Below are positions 45,104 to 54,719 of a stretch of DNA of 64,000 nucleotides, piece after piece. This DNA comes from Pegoplata infirma. Its lineage: Eukaryota; Arthropoda; Insecta; Diptera; Anthomyiidae. The stretch spans positions 131,034,682-131,098,681 of the forward strand of contig OY992539.1 of NCBI GenBank assembly GCA_963921195.1, in the 5' to 3' direction. How positions within the stretch are numbered: the stretch's first letter is position 1; the number at the start of each line of letters is the position of its first letter. Under the pieces are notes generated by a model. It saw only the letters and a list, made by a program, of their open reading frames with translations, had not been told where the DNA came from and ran no database searches. The position numbers and the translations under genes were made by a program.

Positions 45104-45696
45104 CTTTAAATGTTTTTTAAGTGTTAATATTACTCATTCGCATACGTAATATACCCCATTATTGTAAATTATAAGCATAGTGCAATGTTCAACATTTTTT
45201 TTCTCGAAAACAAGGAAAAAGGCATCTCTGAAAATTTCAGAACAGATAGACATACACCTTAACTAATTTTTAAACATTTAAAAAAGAAATAAAATTGTGG
45301 CATGTTTTTTGATAAATAAAGTTTAAGTTTAAATTTAAAAAATTCAGAACTTCTTCTGAAAATTTTCCAATTTTTATTTTTTTAATCGAAATCTATAAAA
45401 AACTTTTATTTTAAAGACATCACTGTGTTTCATTTTATTGGCATAAATATTGAAATAAAGATACTTAGGCAAAAAATGCTGAAATTTTCAATTTTTGACC
45501 ATGCCTACAAAGCCCACTTTTTGAAAAAACTGAAATTTTATTTGTGTTATTTAATATTGACATAAGGGCGAATACTCTGCAATTGATTTCATATTGACAT
45601 GACATCACTTTTTTTTTGCTGAACATTTGGTGTGGAATGCCTCATATATGTATCTAAATCCATTTTGGGTATTATTGTGATAATAGCTTAAGATAT

Positions 45697-45800
45697 CTTC
45701 AACATCATCACCATAATCATCATTATCATTATAATGATCATTATCATCATGATCATAATCATCATTATCATGATCAGAATCCTCATCATCATTGTCGCCT
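45697..45800 (-). repeat. Asp/His/Asn-rich microsatellite inside the transposase C-terminus
   Basis: An impure (ATC/ATG/ATT) trinucleotide tract on the + strand encodes a run dominated by Asp, with His, Asn, Tyr and Glu, on the minus strand. It lies after the catalytic domain. Acidic C-terminal tails are plausible for DNA transposases, but here repeat expansion explains it. Confidence 0.75.
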
Positions 45801-47471
45801 TCTTCGGGAAGAATTATTAATTCCAAAGCCACCTGCGGTATTTTGTGTGTATTTTTTTTTATATTAGTTTTATTACTCATGCTGGCAATATATGGATATG
45901 AAGTAAGCAGAAATCTATTAAATATGTCGTCATTAGTTTTTTCCCGGCTGCATTTACGCGCAAAGTATTCCCTATAGTTTTTAAAGTCTTTGTTTCCAGC
46001 CTCTTGAGCTTCCTCTGATAGCTCAACAATTGGCAAAAGGGCATTGGATATTATTTCCGGTCCGTGTATAAAAAATTTATGAAGGGTAGGTGACATTTTG
46101 TACCATGGATATATTTTAACAAAATGTTTTGCAGTATTGTGTGCAAAGTCGCTAAACTTTTCACTATTGACCTCGTGGCCACATGACACGACAATAAGTA
46201 TTATATGCATTCTGTTTATTAAATCTAGATCAATTTTTGTTATTTCTGAGGAAACTTCTGCATTCTTAAAAAACCTTCTCGCGGTATTGCCAAAGCCTGG
46301 TTTTGGTTGGTCAATGATCAATCCAGTTTTTTCTTTGAACTTTTTTTGAATTCTTGTTTTTGTGTCTTTAACAACTTGTTTGTCATGATCTGACCTAGCT
46401 TGCCACTTTTTAAGTGGTAATTTATATGCCACATGAAGAAGACACTCAAAAAACCTAATCCAGCCATGGTGAATAGATAAACCGAACTGAAATGTATCCT
46501 TGTTCACACTTCTGGCAATCATTTCATCAATACAGTTGAAATCTTTGCTCGTAGCACCACAAACGTAACATTTTTGTGTGGATGTTGTTTCGGTTATAGC
46601 ATTACACACTTTGCCATCAATCAACACTAACAGAAGTTTGTGATTTATTTTTATTGATTTATCACCTACTCTTTCTTTTTCAAGTTGTGAAGTACTTACG
46701 GTTTCTTTCAAAAATTCAATTTTTGTGGGTCTACAAAATCTAGTAGAAGAAGGTCGAGGATTTTGCCAAATTGTGTTCTTCAAACAAACAATTTTTAATG
46801 GCCCAATAGATGTTATAAATCACTAGCTTCAGATCCGTGAAATGCTTGTTTATAAGAGCTATAACCCGAACTTCCGTCAAAGCCCCACTTAGAGTACAAA
46901 GTCATTTGCGATATTTCCTCGTTGTTTTATGAATCCAGTACAGAATTTTGTACCATAACTAGACGCTCAGTGGTATGATCTAACAGTTCTTGCAGACTTA
47001 CTTGCGCTGATGTCTCAGAAATATTCATATGTTCTTGTTCTGGATAACATTTTTTCTTAACTTCTTAGACTCTTGTATATGAAGAAAATTTATCAGGCGC
47101 GGCTTTTCTAATGATATTATATTGGTGTCGAGTTAGCTTCGCTTCAACTAAAACCGAAAGTGCTTCCTCCACACTTAATTGCTGTGCTTGTACGTTTTCT
47201 AAACTTTTTCTATATTTTATCGCTCTTGTTGGAGATGATATTATTATTTCCTTAACTATTTTTGAAGCATCAGTTTTTCCAGAAGCTCTCAAGCTCATTT
47301 GTGTGGCGTGAGCCAAAACAGGTAAAGGAATATTGTCTCTTACCTCCGTACATTTCTTTGCTTTTGTGTTTTCTTTACACTCCTCAAATGAGAAATCCTT
47401 GCGTCCTCGTTTTGTTAATGGTGTTTGTAATGAAACAAAACAGATAGAAGCATCAAGCCAATTATTATAAT

Positions 47472-47698
47472 AATAATAATAATAATAGTATAATAATTTG
47501 ATCCAATGATCAGTTTTTATTTATTTTTCCAATTTTAATTACACATCATTTTTTTAATAATTTAAACCTAAACGAGAACTGGTAACAATGACCGTCGTCT
47601 CGTTGTAGCGAAATCGACCAAGGGTTTTTGTGGGAATCGAACCCACGACCTCCTGCTTCATAGGCTAGCACGCTACCAACTAACCTACAGGGGCCCCC
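47472..47698 (-). mobile_element. tRNA-derived SINE (227 bp) inserted in the transposase
   Basis: The minus strand begins with a tRNA-like head. It has an A box TAGGTTAGTTGG (47687-47676) and a perfect B box GGTTCGATTCC (47643-47633), a T-arm GTGGG/CCCAC and a possible anticodon loop CTATGAA. A tRNA-unrelated body and a 3' tail of TTA/ATT repeats follow. Flanks TTATAAT at 47465-47471 and 47699-47705 are a 7-bp duplication. Removing SINE plus one duplication restores the reading frame (KNY ... NNWLDASI). Poor anticodon stem pairing and the body and tail argue for a SINE rather than a tRNA gene. Confidence 0.85.
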
Positions 47699-48081
47699 TT
47701 ATAATTTTTTAAAAAAGCTTCTTCAATTCTAACACATTTTTCCCACCGAGTCTTATATTCTGAACAGAATTTATTAAATCTTTTTATAAAATCGACCATA
47801 TCTGAACGGTTGACACGTTTGATTACATCCCACCTCAGAAGCTTAAATTTATCTTTTAGTAATTGAGGTTCTGAATTTTTCATAAAATTATGTAATTCCC
47901 GACGTGAAATAAAAATAGTTTTGGGACTTTTTCCTAAAATAGTAAGATGTCAATTGTTTATAATTTGCAAAATGTTATTCGTTTTCCCTTGTACCAACTA
48001 ACGAGTAATGTACAATTACCCAACACTTCAAATAAATAAAATCACAGTAAACAGACACAATCAATACAAAATACAAATCAA

Positions 48082-48130
48082 TATGGCAGTGCCGAATTTT
48101 AAATACCCTCCTTCCTATACGGAGGAAGTT
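48082..48130 (-). repeat. TACCCTCC repeat, short fragment
   Basis: CAGTGCCGAATTTTAAATAC followed by CCTCCTTCC, the family's GCCGAA...TACCCTCC end, truncated on both sides. Confidence 0.55.
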
Positions 48131-48244
48131 TAATTAAATATTTAAATTTATTTTTTTACTTCAAAATATTAATATACCATAATACATTAATTATCAACAG
48201 CTTACACATAAAAATTAAACACACTCTAATTAAAAAAAATACCC

Positions 48245-48365
48245 TCTATAAATTAGGTAAATTTCAACAAATTCTGTAATTTTACATGAAATTTCTTAAA
48301 ATTTACTTAGCTTATGTTAGAAATTAATTAGAATATGTTGAAATTTACCCAATTTATAGTAGGAA
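48245..48365. repeat. Short inverted repeat
   Basis: CTATAAATTAGGTAAATTTC at about 48244 pairs with GAAATTTACCCAATTTATAG at about 48339-48358. A 110-bp hairpin of MITE type lying in the proposed intron. Confidence 0.65.
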
Positions 48366-48694
48366 TCTTTACTTGTTCTATTAAAGTGCAAATGAAAACC
48401 ATGACTGTGATCACGTAAAATGATAGTAAACTATCGTCGATTTTTGGAGTCTTGTTTCTGCTAAACTAAACTAAATGTTGTCATATTTTTTAATGTTTCT
48501 GGACTAGATAGCACTGTTTAATAATATAATAAAGGAAAACTTTTAAATTTCCATTCAGAAAGATATGTATTTTGATGTCGTTTATCTATCGTCAATCGTT
48601 TACGATTTACGTGATTAGCCCCCATACTTTTATGTAAGTTCACATGCTTGTGCCCAATTTTTTTATGTAGGGTACAATGAACTATAACAATTAA

Positions 48695-49200
48695 AAGAGA
48701 TGGAAGCGTGACACGATATTTTTTAAATGCAGTTATCGTGAGTTACATATAATTTCATCAAGAAATTTATTTATAATAACGTAAGTTATTGCCGAATTTG
48801 TGCGTAAGCTTATTTTTTAGATTTTTTTTTTAGCATTTATGCCCGTAATTTCAACAAGTAGGTAACTACGGGTGTAAAATACCTATTAGATATCTTTACC
48901 TGGCCGGTAAAATAACATTGAAAATCACATTTACCTAAGAGTTAAGTTTACGAAATTTTACTTACACGGTAGATATCTATGCACTGATAGTTATCTGCTT
49001 GTTGAAATTAAGGCTATTAGTATTTAAGCTTTAGTTTCGTTCGAACATTAAGTGTTTTCGTGATCATTTCGAGCTCGTGAGTTAATTTTAAATTCAATAA
49101 AAGCATGAACGTATGCAAAAATTAGAATTCGGTGTAAATAAAACAGAAATTATTTTTTGTAAGTGAGCGTGAGTCAAAATTAACTCACACAACCATCTCT
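48695..49200. mobile_element. Possible hAT MITE of the TAGAGATGG family
   Basis: AAGAGATGG at 48695 and CCATCTCT ending at 49200, with GTGAGCGTGAGTC words inside as in 29470-30422. No target duplication found, so boundaries are uncertain. Confidence 0.4.
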
Positions 49201-49585
49201 GATAGAAACCAAACTCATTAGTTATTAGTTATATTATTATATCGAAAATACCCCAAATATGGAGCATATAAAAATATTAAAAATATTTGCAAAACATTTA
49301 TATAAAAAACATTAATGCACTTATGTAGCCAAATACCTAGAGTTGATGGTTCCATTTTAATAAAATTACTTTTAGAACGCTTAATAAGAATTATCAGCAC
49401 CCAAAATATCTGAATTTTCAGTTTTATGCACGGCACGAAAAATTTTGAAAAATTATTTGACTTTGACAGCTCACAGTCGATAGAGTAATTTACTCAAAAC
49501 AAAAGTTTTTGGCAAATAGTGATGTAGAATTTAATTACCTTTCACCCAGTACCACACACGAATGTGTAGGATAAAGTTCAGCTTT

Positions 49586-49625
49586 TGAATTAATCCTCAC
49601 TTTTGGTACATTTCAACCCACTGTG
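49586..49625. repeat. Transib right terminal inverted repeat
   Basis: Reverse complement begins CACAGTGGGTTGAAA. Six mismatches to the left repeat over 40 bp, all between positions 16 and 26. It lies about 270 bp upstream of the proposed transposase start, so it would be the 5' end. Confidence 0.85.
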
Positions 49626-50187
49626 AGTCGCCTCAAATTTGTTGAACAGTGCTATTAATGTGTGATTGTAGGGCTGCCTTTGAATAAACAAGTTAAAACA
49701 CATTAGCTGTTAAAATAATTAAAAGCTAGCAATTACCTTTTTTGTATATGGACGGGTGTAGTAAAAGCTTTTTTACTTTTTGTTTTCAGTTAAGACACAA
49801 ACCGCTACAGGGTGGTTCACTTTGCATATTGCCATTGTTAATACAACAGAGCTTTTCAGCTACCAGTATGAATACTATTTTTTTGTATTAACTGAATCAT
49901 GCACAAAAAAAAAATAGAAAATTTTCTTTCTCTTTTTATGGCTAATTTGAGATACAGTGAGCGTCAAATGTAAGTGTACAGGTCTAAAGTAGATGTTATT
50001 CGTTAACGACAAAGTTGACAATAAAAAACCTCTTAATTATTATCAATCAACTTTTTTTTTAACTATATATGAAATTTTTCAAGTTTTGTTATGCAGTTTT
50101 GTTTCCAGCTGAGGTAGCACTAGATATGTCCAGTCTTCAACAAAGGTCTGCTTCCTTCGTGATTTTAAAGATGTACACACGAATACA

Positions 50188-50362
50188 CGGTGGCAGGTGA
50201 GTCGGATTAGTAGTTCGGGTTGCTAAATACGATTAGTATAAATACTAAGTAACTCACTAGAATGGGTGGCAGGTGAGTCGGGTTAGTATGAACGATAGGT
50301 GGCGTTCGGGTTCAGTGGGTAATCGGGTTGCTAAATACGATTAGTATAAATTCTAAGTAAGT
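50188..50362. repeat. Two-copy tandem duplication (~85-90 bp)
   Basis: GGTGGCAGGTGAGTCGG(A/G)TTAGTA begins at about 50190 and again at about 50268. The block GGGTTGCTAAATACGATTAG is likewise repeated at 50217 and 50323, with 20-odd extra bases in the second copy. Confidence 0.75.
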
Positions 50363-50413
50363 TACAAATTTAAGCTTGATAGCGTCTACATTAAGCAAAC
50401 ATTAAATGAGATA

Positions 50414-51524
50414 CGAGGGTCGCGCTGGAAAATAAAGTTTTTTGTAGACGTTTTTTAAAAAAATGTTTAAAAAATATTTTAAGTTGGGTTTTTCAAGTCC
50501 AAACATTAAAAATTAAAAAAAAAAATAGTAAAGTAGTTTAAATTCATTTATCAACTCATTTTTCCAACGACCCAAACAACTATGCATTTTTTTGACCACC
50601 AATTCTTTTGACCACCAATTTTTTGTAAACAAAGAAAATATTTTATTGTTTATTAGTACATCTAAGTGTATAGTAATAAGTAGGGATGAGATTTTCATGC
50701 ACTAAAAAATCAAAAATATGCGCTTAAAATATGCGCTGAAAAATTCAAAATATGCACTAAAAAACCTAAAGATATGCACTAAAAAGTAAAAAGTGTGCAA
50801 TGAAAATCTTGTTTTCACAGGAAAAAGTTCCTAAAAATCAAAAAATAATGCCGGGTTTAAATAGTAACAGTTGAAACTTTAAATAAGAAAGATGTTTGTT
50901 AGAAATTAAGACAATATAAACAAAAAATTAATGTTCTTACTTTGAACATTATTTTTTAAAATTTATAACAGTTTTTGTAACAAAAATATTTCAATTTGTG
51001 TTTTTGATAATTTATGCCAAAATATGCAAAAATATGCACATAAAAGTAGGAAATATGCACAAAATATGCATTTTAAACCAAAATATGCAAAAATATGCAT
51101 TTTCACCAAAATATGAAAAAATATGCAAAAACAAATCGATGCCATTTTAACGCAAATTTCTTGATTCGGAAAGATAATTGGTCGAAATCGTTTTTAGACT
51201 ATCTACAAAAAACATGCATTTGCATGAAAATCTCATCCCTAGTAATAAGATACAAAAATAATAAAAATTTTTCTTTGTTTACAAAAAATTGGTGATCAAA
51301 AGAATTTGAGGTCAAAAAATGCATATTTTTTTACTGTACTTAAAAAATTTCGATTTTTATTTGGGTCGTTGGAAAAATATGTTAATGACTGAATTTAAAC
51401 TATTGTAATATTTTTGAATGTTTGGACTTGAAAAAAATCAATTTAGAAATATTTTTTAAAAGTTTTCGTAAAATTTTCTAAAAAAAAAGTTAACAAATAA
51501 TTTCATTTTCCAGCGTGACCCTCG
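50414..51524. mobile_element. mariner-like MITE (CGAGGGTCGCGCTGG ends), nested
   Basis: Left CGAGGGTCGCGCTGGAAAAT, right ATTTTCCAGCGTGACCCTCG, with TA at 50412-50413 and 51525-51526. Arms correspond (TTTGACCACCAATTTTTTGT versus its reverse near 51275-51300). TACGAGGG ends are typical of mariner-type elements. It hosts the hAT MITE at 50681-51241. Confidence 0.8.
50681..51241. mobile_element. hAT MITE with TAGGGATGAGAT ends, copy 2 (561 bp)
   Basis: Ends TAGGGATGAGATTTTCATGC and GCATGAAAATCTCATCCCTA. An exact 8-bp duplication GTAATAAG lies at 50673-50680 and 51242-51249, fitting nTnnnnAn. It is collinear with 36397-36953 throughout, with ATATGCA words dominating the interior. Confidence 0.93.
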
Positions 51525-51746
51525 TATATCATTTAATATTTGCTCAATCTGGACGCTATCAAGCTTAAATTAAAGCTTGGAAAATTTCCAATATGACAAT
51601 TTTTTTTTAAATAGTCGTTTAATAATAATAAGTGTTTTTGTTGTCGTTAACGAATTACATATACTTTAGACCTGTACACTTTCTTCTGGCGCTCACTGTA
51701 GCTAATTTAAAGGAAAACTGATGTTAAAATTAGATTTTAGTTAAAA

Positions 51747-52382
51747 CAAGTAAGAGTGTTAAATTCGGCTGTGCCGAATCTATAATACCCTCCAACATAT
51801 AAAAAAAAAATTAAAAAAATTTCAGCGGCGTTTTTTTGGGGGGGGGGGGGGGGGGGGTCAGGAGGGGTCATTTGGGGGACACATAAACCCATGCGGTAAA
51901 TGTTTAAAAGTTCATGTATTATGCTTTTTGAGTTTAAGTAATACAATTTTATCCTTATTTAAAAACATTTTTAATATCCACGCCCACAAAAGGGGGGCGG
52001 ACAAAAAAACGATTTTTTTATTTCCTAAGTCCAAGTGCAGATTCTTAAACTTTTTCTGACATCAAATTGTTTCATTTGCTTAACAAAAACACAAAAAACC
52101 TCTGAAAATATGGCGTTTTTCAGAGGTAAGTTAAGTTCTTTAAGGGGGAACTTAAACTGCCTAGGACCAAAAGACATATTCCTGCCAAACTTAACGAGTC
52201 TATCTATTTTATTTTGGACTGCATCGTGTCTTATGCAGACGGACATACGGACAGAAAAGTCTTAGAATCGATCATAGATCAATAATATATATACTTTATG
52301 GGGTCTCCGACCGATATTTCGATGCGTTACAAACGGAATGACAAAGTGAATATACCCCCATACTGTAGTTGGAGGGTATAAA
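51747..52382 (-). repeat. TACCCTCC repeat, full copy with 20-G run
   Basis: Runs from CAAGTAAGAGTGTTAAATTC, GGCTGTGCCGAATCTATAAT and ACCCTCCAAC to TTGGAGGGTATA. A run of 20 G occupies 51838-51857. The 3' part has 'TATGGGGTCTCCGACCGATA'. ORFs at 51737 and 52025-52265 cross the repeat and are not genes. Confidence 0.75.
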
Positions 52383-52452
52383 AATAGTTGATATTTTTTT
52401 TTTGACGGTTACACGTGACTCACCAAAAATTGTTATTAATGAATATTTTCAT

Positions 52453-53073
52453 TACACTCAAAATAATACATTAGTAGATTTACAATTTTTTTTTTTTGCT
52501 AATGCTAGTTAGCTAACTTTTAGCACATTTTTAGTTGAGATTAGCATGTTAGCAAAAAAATCTTGTAAACTTCATTTAGCACATTAGCTATTTTAAACAA
52601 AATTTGAACTAATTTTTTTTGCTAAATTTAAAATTGAGTTAACCAAATTTTTACAAGCTTTTTTGCTAATATTAGCAAAAATAAATGGTAAATTTTTTTT
52701 ATTTTCAGAAAACTTAAAATGGCGCTATCTCGGAAACTAAGCCAGATAGAGCAAAATGGAGGCCATTTTTGGTTCTCGGGCTCATAGTATAGCCGGTCCT
52801 CTTCACATGTGTGGACCCTAATGGGTCCTAAAGTTAGCATTCCCGAAAATTTTAAAATGCTCATATCTCGGTAAATATTGCCGACACAACACCCAATGGA
52901 GTCCTCAAATGTGTATGAACTAAGTTGAAATAAAAAAAATTTCAGTTAACTATTTTTTTCCAAAACATTTTTGCTAACTTTACCAAAAAAATTGTGGGTT
53001 CAAAATCAGCAAATTTTCTTGTATGTTTACAAGCTTTTTATGCTAACATTACAGTTTCTTTTTTTTGAGTGTA
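52453..53073. mobile_element. CACTCAAAAAA-type element, inverted relative of 22814-23697
   Basis: Ends TACACTCAAAATAATACATT and TTTCTTTTTTTTGAGTGTA. The interior is the reverse complement of 22970-23440 with internal loss. A hAT MITE is inserted at its right terminus, its target duplication overlapping the terminal GTA. Confidence 0.75.
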
Positions 53074-53078
53074 TAGAC

Positions 53079-53522
53079 CAATGATTCCCAACCTTTGATT
53101 CTCGCCCCACTGGGGGGCAATTTGAATATTTTAGGGGGGCAACGAACAAATTTTTAAGATTTTTTTTACTTAAATTAACTAAAAAAAAAATTTTTTTAAT
53201 CAAATTAACTACTATTATTCAGTTAAAAGATAAACCTTCAAATTCATAAAAGTTAAAAGAGACTAATAAGAGGTTTATAAAACAAATTTCGTATGGAAAC
53301 TCGATTAATAAACCTTTTATTAAACGCTTTTGGTTTTTATGAATTTGGACGAAAAAATGTTACCAACAATTTTATTTAAACTAAGATTAGAACAAAAATT
53401 TTGCTAAACCACTAGTAATTTCGAATTATCAAACAAATTTGTAAAATTCGCTATTTTTTTTTTGACTGTGGTTTTTTTAGCTCAAAAGTGGGACATGGAG
53501 TAAAAAAGATTGGGAACCATTT
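53079..53522. mobile_element. hAT MITE with CAATGATTCCCAACC ends (444 bp)
   Basis: Left CAATGATTCCCAACCTTTGA, right AAAAGATTGGGAACCATTT, inverted with a few mismatches. An exact 8-bp duplication GTATAGAC lies at 53071-53078 and 53523-53530, fitting nTnnnnAn. 'Gt(g)gTTCCCAACC' ends are common among hAT MITEs. Noncoding. Confidence 0.88.
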
Positions 53523-53530
53523 GTATAGAC

Positions 53531-54719
53531 ATACCAAGTTGGTTTTTTGAAACGACATTTTCCAAAACGGTTTTATTTTGTTCAATGATTTCATTGCTGA
53601 AACTGTTGTAAAATTTGATTCAACGCATTGAGATCCATCCTCGTCGCCAAATGTTGATTGGTTGATTAGAACAATAAAAGAACCCAGTTTACAAAAAGCC
53701 CTTTATTTATATCTCAAAACTATAAAAATTACACCGCTCTACAAATCTGAGGTTTGTCGCTGCGTTTTGAATGAAACCAAAAAATATTTATAGGTTTTGG
53801 TTTCCCGATTCCAAAACGGTCACTCAAAGTTTTCTATCACGTCACAATTTTGAGAAAATCGCGGTTAAAGTGTCAAAAAAGGTCCATTTTGTCCATTTTT
53901 GAGCGCCTATAAAATAAGATCCTGACATGCGAATGACTTGATATCAAGCTCATTCGAAAGTGCGTAATTTTATCTTTAAGACAGAATCAAATTTTCTTGG
54001 AATTTAATTTTTTAAAGTGGTAAAAAAATCATTAGATACAAGTGCTTTAAATCATATATTTTTGTGTGTATTTGTATGGAAATTTGTTAAAAAACACTGT
54101 AAATAAACTAAATATTTAAAAAATGGAAGGTTTTTTGGTAATGATTATTTTACCATTTTAGAAAATTAAATTCCAAGAACATTTTATCTTGTCTTATAGA
54201 GAAAATTACATACTTTTGAATAAGCTTGATACCAAGTCAATCGCATGTCAGGATCTTATATTATAAGCTTTCAAAAAGGGTCCAAAATGGTCTTTTTCGG
54301 CACTTTAACCGCGAATAACTCAAAATCCTGACGTGATAGACATATTTGGGTTGCAGATTTGGAATCAGCGCAACAAACACTACCAAAATTACTTACCATA
54401 ATCCAATACGGATTTTCATGTAGAGCTGTGTTAATAACGAAAAAATGGAATGAAGTAAATATGTCACAATGGTTGTTTTTTATATAAATTTCAATGAAGT
54501 AGTTTTTTGTGTATTTAAAGTGAATAGCTGAAGTGGATTCTAACAAGGACATAACCAAAAAAGGACATTGTTAACTTCCTTATAATGTCCTGATGTTATT
54601 ATTGATCGTATATAGCCCGGATTTCTTGCAAAATTTTGGAAATTTTATTGGGAATTCGAATAGGTAATTTGATTGGGAATTCAAATAAAAAAAATATGAA
54701 TAACTTAAACATACACTTT
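53531..54719. repeat. Inverted-repeat sequence, no gene
   Basis: 53825-54345 forms a large imperfect hairpin (GTCACAATTTTGAGAAAATC versus CTCAAAATCCTGACGTGATAG; ATAAAATAAGATCCTGACAT versus ATGTCAGGATCTTATATTAT). The wording resembles the arms of the foldback element at 42359-43577. The minus ORF 54271-54558 lies in an arm and has no recognised domain. Confidence 0.6.

Larger units (their letters stand above)
43580..45650. mobile_element. Foldback element 4 of the train (CATATGAGTCATTCC ends)
   Basis: Ends CATATGAGTCATTCCACACC and GGTGTGGAATGCCTCATATATG. Arms correspond, for example AATAATGGGGTATATTAC and its reverse near 45140. It carries nested MITEs in the loop (about 44122-44857; 44875-45103). 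Its right arm supplies the last codons and the stop of the transposase ORF. TA at 45651-45652. Confidence 0.8.
47934..49336 (-). other. Proposed intron of the Transib transposase
   Basis: On the minus strand, ATGGAACCATCAACTCTAG is followed by GTATTT, and CTTACTATTTTAG precedes GAAAAAGTCCC at 47933. Splicing these gives an uninterrupted frame into the recognisable transposase. The interval contains younger repeats (a TACCCTCC fragment, a possible hAT MITE). It is an inference from splice-site appearance and frame, without transcript data. Confidence 0.45.
45651..49355 (-). pseudogene. Transib (RAG1-like) transposase, nearly full length, inactivated
   Basis: Transib transposases cut and paste DNA at CACWRTG ends by a DDE mechanism and are the accepted relatives of RAG1. 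Exons read on the minus strand. A proposed exon 1 (49355-49337) joins in frame to 47933, and the frame continues with KTIFISRRELHNFM and LLRWDVIKRVNRSDMVDFIK. After the SINE come WLDASICFVSLQTPLTKRGR, then LSVLVEAKLTRHQYNIIRKA, then WGFDGSSGYSSYKQ with the first catalytic Asp at 46878-46876. The main open stretch (46783-45605) carries LLVLIDGKVCNA (second Asp, 46618-46616), CYVCGAT (C-x2-C, 46570-46559), LHKFFIH (H-x4-H, 46081-46064) and SEEAQEAGNKDF (Glu at 46003-46001). These correspond in order to RAG1 D600, D708, C727/C730, H937/H942 and E962. Damage: TAA at 47067-47065 and 46929-46927, a frameshift near 46810-46825, and a SINE at 47472-47698. The last ~15 codons before the stop at 45605 come from an inserted foldback element. 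Confidence 0.88.
39299..49625 (-). mobile_element. Transib transposon (10.3 kb with nested insertions)
   Basis: The left terminus CACAGTGGGTTGAAA at 39299 and its reverse complement ending at 49625 are terminal inverted repeats matching at 34 of the first 40 positions. A later block, TGAGGATTAATTCA, is identical on both sides. The flanks TGTCG (39294-39298) and AGTCG (49626-49630) agree at 4 of 5, as expected for a decayed 5-bp Transib duplication. CACAGTG satisfies the family terminus CACWRTG and equals the V(D)J recombination signal heptamer. The minus strand encodes a RAG1-like transposase pseudogene. Subtracting the four-element train (39473-45652), the SINE and the possible hAT MITE leaves roughly 3.4 kb, the normal Transib size. 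The element is dead but unusually complete. Confidence 0.88.
49955..51698. mobile_element. Tc1/mariner-type nonautonomous element (CAGTGAGCGTC ends)
   Basis: The left end CAGTGAGCGTCAAATGTAAG continues TGTACAGGTCTAAAG; the right end mirrors it as CTTTAGACCTGTACAC...GCGCTCACTG. TA lies at 49953-49954 and 51699-51700. It contains the nested element at 50414-51524. No transposase ORF. Confidence 0.8.

Noticed and set aside
47605..47693. A functional tRNA gene
   Set aside because: A and B boxes are excellent, but the anticodon stem is mispaired, the apparent anticodon would be unusual, and a SINE body, repeat tail and target duplication are present.
45605..49355. A domesticated RAG-like host gene
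   Set aside because: TIRs, target duplication, stops, frameshift and SINE interruption all indicate a dead transposon, not a maintained gene.
50188..50362. Regulatory repeat cluster
   Set aside because: Only two copies of one segment, consistent with a simple local duplication inside a transposon.
54271..54558. 95-codon minus-strand ORF as a gene
   Set aside because: Mostly within an inverted-repeat arm; no recognisable domain or upstream signals.
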